DNA of 64,000 nucleotides from Collinsella aerofaciens ATCC 25986 (GTDB lineage: Bacteria > Actinomycetota > Coriobacteriia > Coriobacteriales > Coriobacteriaceae), in NCBI RefSeq assembly GCF_010509075.1, contig NZ_CP048433.1, positions 496,001 through 560,000 of the forward strand, in the 5' to 3' direction. Position 1 is the stretch's first letter; each line of letters opens with the position of its first letter. The position numbers were made by a program, and so were the translations under genes. Below the pieces are notes generated by a model. It did not search any database, had not been told where the DNA came from, and was given only the letters and a program-made list of their open reading frames with translations. Of the stretch, positions 15,775 to 23,228 are shown piece by piece.

Positions 15775-16707
15775 ATGATTTACACGCTCACTGCTAATCC
15801 CGCCATTGATTACAACATCGCCTGCGACGGCCTTACTGCCAATACCGTCACGCGTACCCGCAATGCCGTCTACACGCCCAACGGCAAAGGCCTCAACGTC
15901 TCGTTTACGCTTGACCACTATGGTGTCGACACCACGATCCTGGGTTTCTTCGCCGGCTTCTCGGGTGAGTTTATCGTTAAGGGCGCCGAGGCCCTGGGCG
16001 TGCCCGTCAAGCCCGTGTGGACCGACGGTATTACGCGCGTCAATGTGTTCCTCAACGCCGGTCCCGACACCGAGTACAACATGGTCAATGCCGGTGCCGC
16101 CATCAATGAGGCCAACGAGCAGGAGATGTTTGAACTTATCGATTCGCTCGATGACATGACCTGCCTGGTCATCAGCGGCTCGCTGCCTCCCAACACTTCC
16201 GAGGGCTTCTTGGCCGAGGTCCTGCGCCGTGTCAAGGCCAAGGGGGCCGAGTTCGTCCTCGACATCTCGAGCCATCAGCTGGCAGACCTCATTGCTCTGG
16301 AGCCACTGCTGATCAAGCCCAATGACGACGAGCTGCTTGACATCTTTGGCATCAAGGTGAGCGGTGGCGACGACGAGTCCGTCAAGGGCGCTATGGCCGA
16401 GCTGCACGCCAAGGGCGCCAAGAACGTGCTGCTGACCCTTGGTGGCGCCGGTGCGTACTTCTCCAACGGCGAGCATATCTGGTTTGCCAACCGCACCTTC
16501 GACGTCAAGCTGCTGTCGACTGTGTGCGCCGGCGATTCCTCGCTCGCTGCCTTCCTGTCCGTGTGGCACGACGCCCCCGAGCGCGTCGAGGACGCCCTGC
16601 GCCTTTCGATGGCCACTGGCGCCAACGTGGTCGAGTGCCCCGGTCTGGGTGATTTTGCCAAGGTGGACGAATATAAGAAGCACATCGAGGTTCGCCAGGT
16701 CTGCTAG
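15775..16707 (+). CDS. PfkB family sugar-phosphate kinase, probable 1-phosphofructokinase (copy 2)
   Basis: 310 residues, same length as the preceding kinase and similar throughout, so the pair is a tandem duplication. It keeps the consensus residues: NGKGLNVSFTL, SGSLPP, KPNDDELLD and the catalytic CAGDSSLAAF. The ATG at 15775 has GAAAGGA upstream. A terminator precedes it, so it has its own promoter (not located) in the 125 bp upstream. Likely role as for copy 1. Confidence 0.86.
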   Translation: MIYTLTANPAIDYNIACDGLTANTVTRTRNAVYTPNGKGLNVSFTLDHYGVDTTILGFFAGFSGEFIVKGAEALGVPVKPVWTDGITRVNVFLNAGPDTEYNMVNAGAAINEANEQEMFELIDSLDDMTCLVISGSLPPNTSEGFLAEVLRRVKAKGAEFVLDISSHQLADLIALEPLLIKPNDDELLDIFGIKVSGGDDESVKGAMAELHAKGAKNVLLTLGGAGAYFSNGEHIWFANRTFDVKLLSTVCAGDSSLAAFLSVWHDAPERVEDALRLSMATGANVVECPGLGDFAKVDEYKKHIEVRQVC

Positions 16708-16740
16708 TTCCGGCACCTTGTCTGAATAGTTTGATTATTT

Positions 16741-16776
16741 CGCATCCGTCTTAGACTAGGACGGATGCGTTTTTGT
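16741..16776 (+). terminator. Rho-independent terminator
   Basis: Perfect 10-bp stem CGCATCCGTC/GACGGATGCG around an 11-nt loop followed by TTTTTG. Confidence 0.9.
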
Positions 16777-16871
16777 TTATCGGACTTGCGTGTGCAGTGG
16801 AGGCTGTTTCTTGCTAGACTTCTTGCAGACGCAATCGATAGCCAATTTGATAGTCGCAGGAGGCCATAGGC

Positions 16872-18266
16872 ATGTGCAATGTTTCGCTCAACGGTACTCA
16901 ACCGTCCGATGCGTCCCTGCGCGTCCTGCGTGCGCTTGAGGCGGCTGGTCTTGAGGCTTGGTACGTGGGCGGTTGGGTGCGCGACGCCCTGATGGGGTAC
17001 CCCAGCCACGATGTTGATATGTGCTGTAGCGGCCTGTGGCAGGAGTCCAAAGCGGCGCTCGAGGCCGCTGGTATCGCGGTCGTGGAGTCGGGCATTAAAT
17101 TTGGCGGAATCACGGCTATTTCCGATGGCGAGCGTATCGAGGTCACCACGTACCGTCTGGATGGCTTTTACACCGATGGTCGCCATCCCCAGAGTGTGGA
17201 ACGTGCCGCCTCGCTTGAGGACGATCTGGCGCGCCGCGACTTTACCGTCAACGCTATGGCCTGGCATCCCGAGCGCGGGCTTGTCGACCGCTACGACGGC
17301 CAGGGTGACTTGGAGCGCAAGCTGATTCGCGCTGTCGGCGATCCCAAGCGTCGCTTTAACGAGGACGCCCTGCGCATGTTGCGTGCGGTGCGCTTTGCCT
17401 GCCGCCTGGACTTTATGATTGAGCCCGAGACTAAGCGCGCGCTTGCCGAGTGCGCGCCGCTGCTCGACGCCGTGGCGCGCGAGCGTGTGGGTATTGAGCT
17501 TGAGGGCATTCTTTCGACCGGTCATGGGGGAGACGCGATGCTGCGCTACCCCGAGCTCATCTGTGCCTCTGTGCCTGAGCTGGCAGCGGGTCGCGGCTTT
17601 GATCAGCGAAGTGTCTATCATGCGTTTAACGTTTACGAGCATATCGCCCGTGTGCTGACGGTGGCAGGGGAGCTTGCGCTGTGCGACGGCGTCGCGCCCT
17701 CGTCGAGCCTTATGTGGGCGGCGTTTTTGCACGATGTGTCCAAGCCCGAGTGTTTCACGGTCGATCACGCCGGCAGCGGACACTTCTACGGTCATCCCGA
17801 GCTCGGCGCCAAGAAAGCGCGCGTCATTATGGATCGCCTGGCGCTCTCGCACGACCTGGTGCGCGACGTGTGCCTGCTCATCAAATATCACGACAAGCCG
17901 CTGCGCCCCGAGCGCTCCTGCCTGCTCAATATGATGCGCGCGCTTTCGGGTGAGGGCGTCGACACGGCCCGCCTGATTGACGAGCTCATGGACCTTAAGC
18001 GTGCCGACACACTTGGCAAGGCCCCGTCGTGCTTCTATTATGTTGAGACGATTGAGGAGATGCGCGCGCTGGCGCACGAGCTGCTGAAGGCAGGGGAGCC
18101 CTATACGCTCAAGATGCTCGCCATCAACGGCGGCGACCTGATCCGTGCCGGAGTCAAGCCCGGGCCGGAACTGGGTCAGCTTCTCAACTCCGCCCTCGAC
18201 GCCGTGATCGAAGACGATATTCCCAACGAGCGCGAAGCTCTTTTGGTTCATCTCAACTTGAATTAG
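16872..18266 (+). CDS. cca: CCA tRNA nucleotidyltransferase
   Basis: 464 residues. Adds or repairs the 3' CCA of tRNAs. The class II nucleotidyltransferase head has WYVGGWVRDALMG and the catalytic DVDMCC (about residues 36-58), followed by RRDFTVNAM and the RNA-binding RFNEDALRMLRAVRFA region. A C-terminal HD-type domain contains FLHDVSKPE and KYHDKP. GGAGG lies upstream of the ATG. Two tRNA genes that already encode CCA follow directly, so the enzyme is probably mainly for repair or for other tRNAs. Confidence 0.93.
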   Translation: MCNVSLNGTQPSDASLRVLRALEAAGLEAWYVGGWVRDALMGYPSHDVDMCCSGLWQESKAALEAAGIAVVESGIKFGGITAISDGERIEVTTYRLDGFYTDGRHPQSVERAASLEDDLARRDFTVNAMAWHPERGLVDRYDGQGDLERKLIRAVGDPKRRFNEDALRMLRAVRFACRLDFMIEPETKRALAECAPLLDAVARERVGIELEGILSTGHGGDAMLRYPELICASVPELAAGRGFDQRSVYHAFNVYEHIARVLTVAGELALCDGVAPSSSLMWAAFLHDVSKPECFTVDHAGSGHFYGHPELGAKKARVIMDRLALSHDLVRDVCLLIKYHDKPLRPERSCLLNMMRALSGEGVDTARLIDELMDLKRADTLGKAPSCFYYVETIEEMRALAHELLKAGEPYTLKMLAINGGDLIRAGVKPGPELGQLLNSALDAVIEDDIPNEREALLVHLNLN

Positions 18267-18330
18267 CTACCAAGTTTACCTGCGTATTCCATAACCTGCC
18301 GACAATTTTTCGGCAATTTGGAATTTCTTC

Positions 18331-18359
18331 TTGCGCTGACGTTTTTTGTCCCGTAATAT
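18331..18359 (+). promoter_or_regulatory. Promoter of the tRNA-Glu pair
   Basis: TTGCGC (-35, 18331-18336) and TAATAT (-10, 18354-18359) are spaced 17 bp apart, and the first tRNA begins 34 bp downstream of the -10 box. Confidence 0.7.
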
Positions 18360-18393
18360 ATTTCCTCGCAGCACGGCAGTGCAGATGTCATGT

Positions 18394-18470
18394 GGCCCGT
18401 TCGTCTAGCGGTTTAGGACGCCGCCCTCTCAAGGCGGAGATCACCAGTTCGAATCTGGTACGGGCTACCA
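18394..18470 (+). tRNA. tRNA-Glu (anticodon CUC), copy 1
   Basis: 77-nt cloverleaf with encoded CCA. The anticodon stem CCGCC/GGCGG encloses the loop CTCTCAA, giving anticodon CUC. The T arm has GTTCGAATC. The acceptor stem GGCCCGT pairs with ACGGGCT with a G-U first pair. It is identical to the second copy. Confidence 0.97.
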
Positions 18471-18492
18471 CTTCTTTTCTGCTGAGGCTTAT

Positions 18493-18569
18493 GGCCCGTT
18501 CGTCTAGCGGTTTAGGACGCCGCCCTCTCAAGGCGGAGATCACCAGTTCGAATCTGGTACGGGCTACCA
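18493..18569 (+). tRNA. tRNA-Glu (anticodon CUC), copy 2
   Basis: Identical in sequence to copy 1 and 22 nt downstream of it, with CCA encoded. Both are probably processed from one transcript ending at the terminator just after. Confidence 0.97.
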
Positions 18570-18579
18570 CGCATCTGAT

Positions 18580-18613
18580 ACCCGGTCTTCCTATGGAAGG
18601 CCGGGTTTTTTTA
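18580..18613 (+). terminator. Terminator of the tRNA transcript
   Basis: ACCCGGTCTTCC pairs with GGAAGGCCGGGT (one mismatch), 4-nt loop, followed by a run of T. Confidence 0.9.
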
Positions 18614-18720
18614 TTTTCAAACAACCGTCTGCAATTCCCGTTTGAACCAGAGCTTTGCGTTCTGCCTATGGCCCTTACGGGTACAATATCCTAGATATTT
18701 TGACTGTTAGAAGGAGTCTC

Positions 18721-20028
18721 ATGACGGAGTCCTCTCAGCATACGTCTAAGCCCCAGGTCGAGGTTGAGGCCTCGGGCGGAGATGACAATAAGAGCGCACG
18801 CCGCGGCGCCATCTTTATCGGCGTCGTGCTGGTAGGTTATATCGTCTATCTGGTGGTAACCGGGCAGATGGGGCAGTTCTGGGCCGCTATGTCGAGCGTC
18901 CAGGCGTCATGGCTCGTTGTCGCGTGTCTTTGCATGTTCATGTACCTGTTCTTTGGCATTGTGGCCTATGCGATCGCCGTCTGGCTCGATCCCAATTCGC
19001 CCGTCGGCATCCGCGACCTGATCTCGGTCGAGGCGAGTGGCATCTTCTTTGGTAACCTGACGCCCATGATGATGGGCTCCACCCCGGCTCAAATCTATCG
19101 CCTGACCAAGGCCGGCCAAAACGTGGGCGAGGCCGGCGCCACGCAATTCACGCGTTTTATCGTGTACCAGTTTGGCCTCGTTGCCTGGGGCGCTATCCTA
19201 CTGCTTGCTCGCATGCCGTTTTTTGCCGAGCGCTATGGCGACATGACGCTGCTGTGCGTCTTTAGCTTTGGTGGGCACTGCTGCATCTTGCTTGGCATCT
19301 TCGCCGTCGCGCTCATGCCTAAGACCGTCACGCGCGTCGCCCATTGCATCATCAATTGGCTGGAGCGCATAGGTGTCTCGGCCACTAAGATCGAGGGATG
19401 GCGCACGTTTGTCGATGGCGAGATCTACTCCTTCTCCGAGAAGTTCAAGCTTTCGGCCGGACATTTTTCTTCCATGCTGCTCACCGTGTTTATCACCATG
19501 CTGCAACTCGCGTTTTTCTATCTGGTTCCGTATTTCCTGATGCTTGCCTTTGGCCACCACGAGGTCGACTTTTTCTCGGTCATGGCCGCGAGCGCCTTTG
19601 TCCAGCTGTTAAGCTCTGCGGTTCCCTTGCCCGGTGGAACTGGTGGCGCTGAGGGCGGCTTTGCATTGTTCTTGGGTCATTTCTTCGGTTCGGCTTCGAC
19701 CGCCGGCTATCTGCTGTGGCGTCTCATTACGTTTATTGCGCCTACCATTTTGGCTGCGCCCCTGCTGGGACTTAAGAGCGCCCACAACGAGAGCATCCAT
19801 GCGCGCTGGGATCGCGTGATGCGCAAGCTCGGCCGCACGCCTCAGACGCCCTCTGCGCCCACTAAGCCGCACCCCACGAATGCTGTTACCGTTGATCCCA
19901 AGAAGCACGCTCAGAAGGCTTCTGGGACCGCAAAGCCGGCTCATAAGGCCTATGTGCGTCAGACAGGAGACGGTATTCGCGTATCTCCGTCGGCACTCAA
20001 TAAGAAGAAGCACCCTAAGTCGCAGTAG
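18721..20028 (+). CDS. YbhN/UPF0104 (lysylphosphatidylglycerol synthase TM region) family membrane protein
   Basis: 435 residues with about eight hydrophobic segments between residues 25 and 360, matching the flippase-like TM domain of MprF/AglD/YbhN proteins. Recognisable family features are NLTPMMMGSTPAQIYRL and PLPGGTGGAEGGF. N- and C-terminal tails are polar, the latter Lys/Pro-rich. Family members are linked to lipid modification or translocation; the substrate here is unknown and the catalytic MprF domain is absent. The ATG at 18721 has AAGGAG upstream. Confidence 0.82.
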   Translation: MTESSQHTSKPQVEVEASGGDDNKSARRGAIFIGVVLVGYIVYLVVTGQMGQFWAAMSSVQASWLVVACLCMFMYLFFGIVAYAIAVWLDPNSPVGIRDLISVEASGIFFGNLTPMMMGSTPAQIYRLTKAGQNVGEAGATQFTRFIVYQFGLVAWGAILLLARMPFFAERYGDMTLLCVFSFGGHCCILLGIFAVALMPKTVTRVAHCIINWLERIGVSATKIEGWRTFVDGEIYSFSEKFKLSAGHFSSMLLTVFITMLQLAFFYLVPYFLMLAFGHHEVDFFSVMAASAFVQLLSSAVPLPGGTGGAEGGFALFLGHFFGSASTAGYLLWRLITFIAPTILAAPLLGLKSAHNESIHARWDRVMRKLGRTPQTPSAPTKPHPTNAVTVDPKKHAQKASGTAKPAHKAYVRQTGDGIRVSPSALNKKKHPKSQ

Positions 20029-20144
20029 GGCAGTCGTGCGTTCTTCATGATGCGAGGCATATTTGTGCTGTATGGGGGATAATCCTCTTACGTAGATTAT
20101 CTCTCATCTGTTGATGAATGCTCGCATATCGAAGGGACACGCCC

Positions 20145-20756
20145 ATGGCAACCAGCAAACCGCGTCTTGATCGTCGCATCGTTCGCAGCCGTAATGCCAT
20201 CCTTTCGGCTTTCGAGCGCCTGCTCATGGAAAAGCCGCTGGCAGACATTACGGTGAGTGCCATCGCGCGCGAGGCCAATGTCGACCGCAAAACCTTCTAC
20301 GTGCACTTTGGCACGGTTGACGGCCTGCTCGATGCCATTGCCGTCGATGTGGTGGAGATGATTGTCGACTCGGTCGAGAAAACGCTTGCTTCAATGGACG
20401 GCGACACCAACGAGCGCGCTCTTGGCGCGGCGGCGACCTTCTTTAAAACCGTTAACGAGGCACTGTGCAACAACTTGGTGCTCAATCGTCAGCTGATCGA
20501 GAACATTCCGCTCGATGATTTTATGGCTCGTCTTCGTGCGCCGCTCGAGCACGAGATTGCCGAACGCGATCTGCTGCCCCAAGGTCTCAAGGACGAGATG
20601 TTCGACTACTATCTGGCGTTTTTGCTGTCGGGTATTATCGGTATCTATCGCACGTGGGCGCTGTCTGACGGCTCGGTTCCTATCGAGCGCGTCTCTGGGG
20701 TCGCCAACGACCTGACTCTTAATGGCCTGTCGAGTCTGGAATCTCGCTTGGATTAG
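20145..20756 (+). CDS. TetR/AcrR family transcriptional regulator
   Basis: 203 residues. The N-terminal TetR helix-turn-helix (about residues 10-60) reads ILSAFERLLMEKPLADITVSA then REANVDRKTFYVHFG. The C-terminal helical domain resembles TetR_C groups that bind hydrophobic ligands. It starts at ATG 20145 with GAAGGGA upstream. No divergent partner is present, so its target is unclear; the upstream membrane protein is a possible one. It is the last backbone gene before the cobalamin island. Confidence 0.85.
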   Translation: MATSKPRLDRRIVRSRNAILSAFERLLMEKPLADITVSAIAREANVDRKTFYVHFGTVDGLLDAIAVDVVEMIVDSVEKTLASMDGDTNERALGAAATFFKTVNEALCNNLVLNRQLIENIPLDDFMARLRAPLEHEIAERDLLPQGLKDEMFDYYLAFLLSGIIGIYRTWALSDGSVPIERVSGVANDLTLNGLSSLESRLD

Positions 20757-20758
20757 GC

Positions 20759-20851
20759 CTAGTTGGGCTCGTCGGCGTGGAAATTCCTGTTCACGAGGTT
20801 CTCCGGCGCCTTGGAGACCTCGCCGGCGTAGGAGCTGTAGCCTGAGGATCC
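20759..20851 (-). pseudogene. Remnant of an IS3-family transposase (OrfB)
   Basis: Reading the minus strand from 20851, 30 codons contain YSSYAGEVSKAPENLVNRNF then HADEPN and a stop. This matches the segment just before the DDE core of IS3/IS150-type OrfB, which usually reads YSSY-x-G-x-x-x-x-x-x-N-L-x-x-R-x-F-x-A-x-x-P-N-x-x-W. The rest of the gene is missing and a stop lies in frame upstream. It marks the left edge of the island. Confidence 0.65.
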
Positions 20852-20866
20852 TTAAAAAAGTCCAGT

Positions 20867-22183
20867 TTATCCTTCCCACTCCAATTGGGAATCCTCCGAT
20901 GCGCCTTCGCACGCTCGCATGACCTCGATACCATGCGAGCGTGCGAACTCGACGAGCTCTGCGTTGCGGGCGTTTATGGTGCCGAAGGCGGCGGGGCACA
21001 CGATAAGGCGCGCACAGTGGACGAGGAGCTCTTTGGCGTGGGCTATGGTTTTATCCCCGATAGGCTCGAAGGCGCGCTCGGCCACGCATTCCGCCGCCAG
21101 GTCGCGCGCGAGCTCACAGTCGATGTCCCCTTCGTGCAGAACGCCCGCGTAGAACGCCTTGCCCTGCCGGATGAGCTGGCGAAACACGGCCGACCCCGTA
21201 CCCGCGCCGGCGATGACGAACGTGTGCGCATCGCCGTGCGGGCGCCCAATTTCCACGCTGCCGAAGCGCTCGTTGAAGGTGCCATGTTGAAGGCCGTAGA
21301 GCTCGCCAATCGTCTCGCGCGTGAATATGTCCTCGGGTGCGCCGGCGCGGAAGACCCGACCGTCCTTCACGCAAATCACCTTGTCGGCGCTTTTCTGCGC
21401 GAGCTCGAGTTCGTGGATGGACATGATGACAGCCACATTCTGCGATTTCGCAAGGTGGCGAAGTATTCGCAGCAGGTCGATCTGGTAGCGGATATCGAGA
21501 TACGATGTGGGCTCGTCGAGCACGAGCACACGCGGATCCTGCGCGATGGCGCGTGCGAGCATGACGCGCTGGCGTTGCCCGTCGCTTATCTGCATGAAGT
21601 CGCGCTCGGCGAGCTCTTCCACATGTGCGGTTTTCATGGCCTCGTCGACCCGACTATGGTCGTCGGGCAAGAGTGTGCCCATTCGCCCGGTGTAGGGATG
21701 CCTTCCTGCCTCTACGATATCGCGGCAGGTGAGGAGCTCGGTCCGGGGGCGATCTGTCAGCATAACGGCAAGGTTCCTTGCGAACTCCGCCGTCTTCCAT
21801 CGGGAAATCTCCCGCCCGTCGAGCTCGACCGCGCCGGCAAGCGGTGCCAGATGGCGTGTGATGGTTTTCAAGATGGTCGACTTGCCCGAGCCGTTCGGCC
21901 CGATGAGCGCCACGACGTCGCCCGCGCGAACCTCCAGATCGACGCCTTCGACTACGACCTTCTTGTCGTAGCCCGCCGACAGGTCGCTTATGCGGAAAAG
22001 CGGTGCTCCGTCAGCCTGCGTTTCGACCGGGGTTTCGAGGTTCGACTCCGCTCGGAGGAGGCGTTCCGCGCGCAGTCCCGCACGAGCCGAAAGTGCCTTC
22101 TGGCGCTTTCGCGCGAGCTCAGGACTGTCTAAGCATGGAATGCCCCCTCCGAGCGTTTTGGGCCGCGGCATGAATTCCCCCAT
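20867..22183 (-). CDS. ABC transporter ATP-binding protein with C-terminal extra domain (FecE/BtuD type)
   Basis: 438 residues. The ATPase core (about 62-300) has Walker A GPNGSGKST, the signature as ISDGQRQRVMLARA, Walker B VLVLDEPTSYLD and a switch His in SIHELE. A second domain of about 125 residues follows, with VIAGAGTGSAVFRQLIRQG and FYAGVLHEGDIDCELAR, seen in some metal-chelate/B12 importers of anaerobes. The first 60 residues are unusual: codons about 10-45 lie inside a palindromic repeat (22050-22154). The ATG follows the permease stop directly. Likely substrate: a corrinoid, porphyrin or metal chelate. Confidence 0.85.
   Translation of the reverse strand: MGEFMPRPKTLGGGIPCLDSPELARKRQKALSARAGLRAERLLRAESNLETPVETQADGAPLFRISDLSAGYDKKVVVEGVDLEVRAGDVVALIGPNGSGKSTILKTITRHLAPLAGAVELDGREISRWKTAEFARNLAVMLTDRPRTELLTCRDIVEAGRHPYTGRMGTLLPDDHSRVDEAMKTAHVEELAERDFMQISDGQRQRVMLARAIAQDPRVLVLDEPTSYLDIRYQIDLLRILRHLAKSQNVAVIMSIHELELAQKSADKVICVKDGRVFRAGAPEDIFTRETIGELYGLQHGTFNERFGSVEIGRPHGDAHTFVIAGAGTGSAVFRQLIRQGKAFYAGVLHEGDIDCELARDLAAECVAERAFEPIGDKTIAHAKELLVHCARLIVCPAAFGTINARNAELVEFARSHGIEVMRACEGASEDSQLEWEG
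22050..22154. repeat. Diverged long palindrome with core (copy C), inside a coding region
   Basis: Arms GCTCGGAGGAGGCGTTCC (22050-22067) and GGAATGCCCCCTCCGAGC (22137-22154) pair with two mismatches. The enclosed core aligns with the conserved core of copies A and B, sharing CCGCACGAGCCGAA and CAGGACTGT. It is translated as part of the ATPase N-terminus. Confidence 0.75.
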
Positions 22184-23224
22184 CTACCTCACTCGTTTCT
22201 TCAACATGAGCGCGATAACCACCGGCGCGCCGAAGATGGCGGTGACGGCGCTGATGGAAAGCTCGACGGGAGAGAACAGCGTGCGCGCGATCAAATCGCA
22301 GCCCGCGCAGAAGATGGCGCCTCCCAAGAAGCACGCAGGAATCACGCGGATGGGCTTCGACGACTTCAGCGCCGACTTCACGAGATGCGGAACTGCGATG
22401 CCTACGAACGACACCGGACCAGCGAACGCGGTCACGCAGGCGGAGAGCATGCTCGCTAGAAGGACGAGCACCACGCGGAAGCGTGCGACGTTCACGCCGA
22501 CGCTTTTCGCGTAGGCTTCTCCCAGCTGGAAGGCGGAAAGGGGCTTCGATATCGCGAATACGCATGCGCTCACGGTGATCACCACGACCGCGATGACCGC
22601 GACGTCGTCCCAGCTCGAACCCGAGAAGCTACCCAAAGACCAGTTGTGCAGGTTCACGATGGACTGGTCGTCGGCGAAGGCGATGAGGAAGTTCGTCGCC
22701 GCTGAGCAGATGTATCCCACCATGACGCCTGCCACGATGAGCATGGCCATGGAACTTATGCGCCGTGCGATGAGGAGCACGAAGCTGATGGTGATAAGCG
22801 AGCCCAGAAACGCTGCGGCCACCATGGCCGGGGAGGACATGGCCTGGTTCGCGCCCAGAAGTACAATCATCGTAAGCGCGACGACGAACTTTGCGCCCGA
22901 GGAGACGCCCAAGATGAACGGGTCGGCGATGGGGTTGTTGAAAAACGTCTGCAGCAGGAACCCGGAGAGCGAAAGTGCCCCGCCGAGAAGCACGGCTGAA
23001 AGCACGCGCGGCAGGCGAATCTCCCAGATGACTTGGCTTTCCATGGAATTGGCCGCGCCGCCCGAAAGGATGCCGGGGATGTGGTCTGCGGGCACGAGCA
23101 CGCTCCCGATGCACAGGTTGGCCCCGACGAGCACGATGAGGACAACAGCGAGCTGCGCCGTCACGACGCGACACCGCGCGGCGCGCCCCGATTCGTCATA
23201 TGCCATGGAAAGCCGGCTTCTCAT
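22184..23224 (-). CDS. FecCD family ABC transporter permease
   Basis: 346 residues with about nine or ten hydrophobic segments. Family motifs include IRLPRVLSAVLLGGALSLSG, FFNNPIADPFILGVSSGA and AGPVSFVGIAVPHLVK, all typical of BtuC/FecCD permeases that import vitamin B12, siderophores and haem. It starts 4 nt after the lipoprotein stop and abuts the ATPase gene, so the transporter genes form one transcriptional unit. The cobalamin riboswitch upstream of the operon favours a corrinoid or cobalt/tetrapyrrole substrate. Confidence 0.92.
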   Translation of the reverse strand: MRSRLSMAYDESGRAARCRVVTAQLAVVLIVLVGANLCIGSVLVPADHIPGILSGGAANSMESQVIWEIRLPRVLSAVLLGGALSLSGFLLQTFFNNPIADPFILGVSSGAKFVVALTMIVLLGANQAMSSPAMVAAAFLGSLITISFVLLIARRISSMAMLIVAGVMVGYICSAATNFLIAFADDQSIVNLHNWSLGSFSGSSWDDVAVIAVVVITVSACVFAISKPLSAFQLGEAYAKSVGVNVARFRVVLVLLASMLSACVTAFAGPVSFVGIAVPHLVKSALKSSKPIRVIPACFLGGAIFCAGCDLIARTLFSPVELSISAVTAIFGAPVVIALMLKKRVR

Positions 23225-23228
23225 GGCG

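Noticed and set aside
20885-22132. 415-codon plus-strand frame opposite the ABC ATPase
   Set aside because: No domain match; the opposite strand has Walker A, signature and Walker B motifs.
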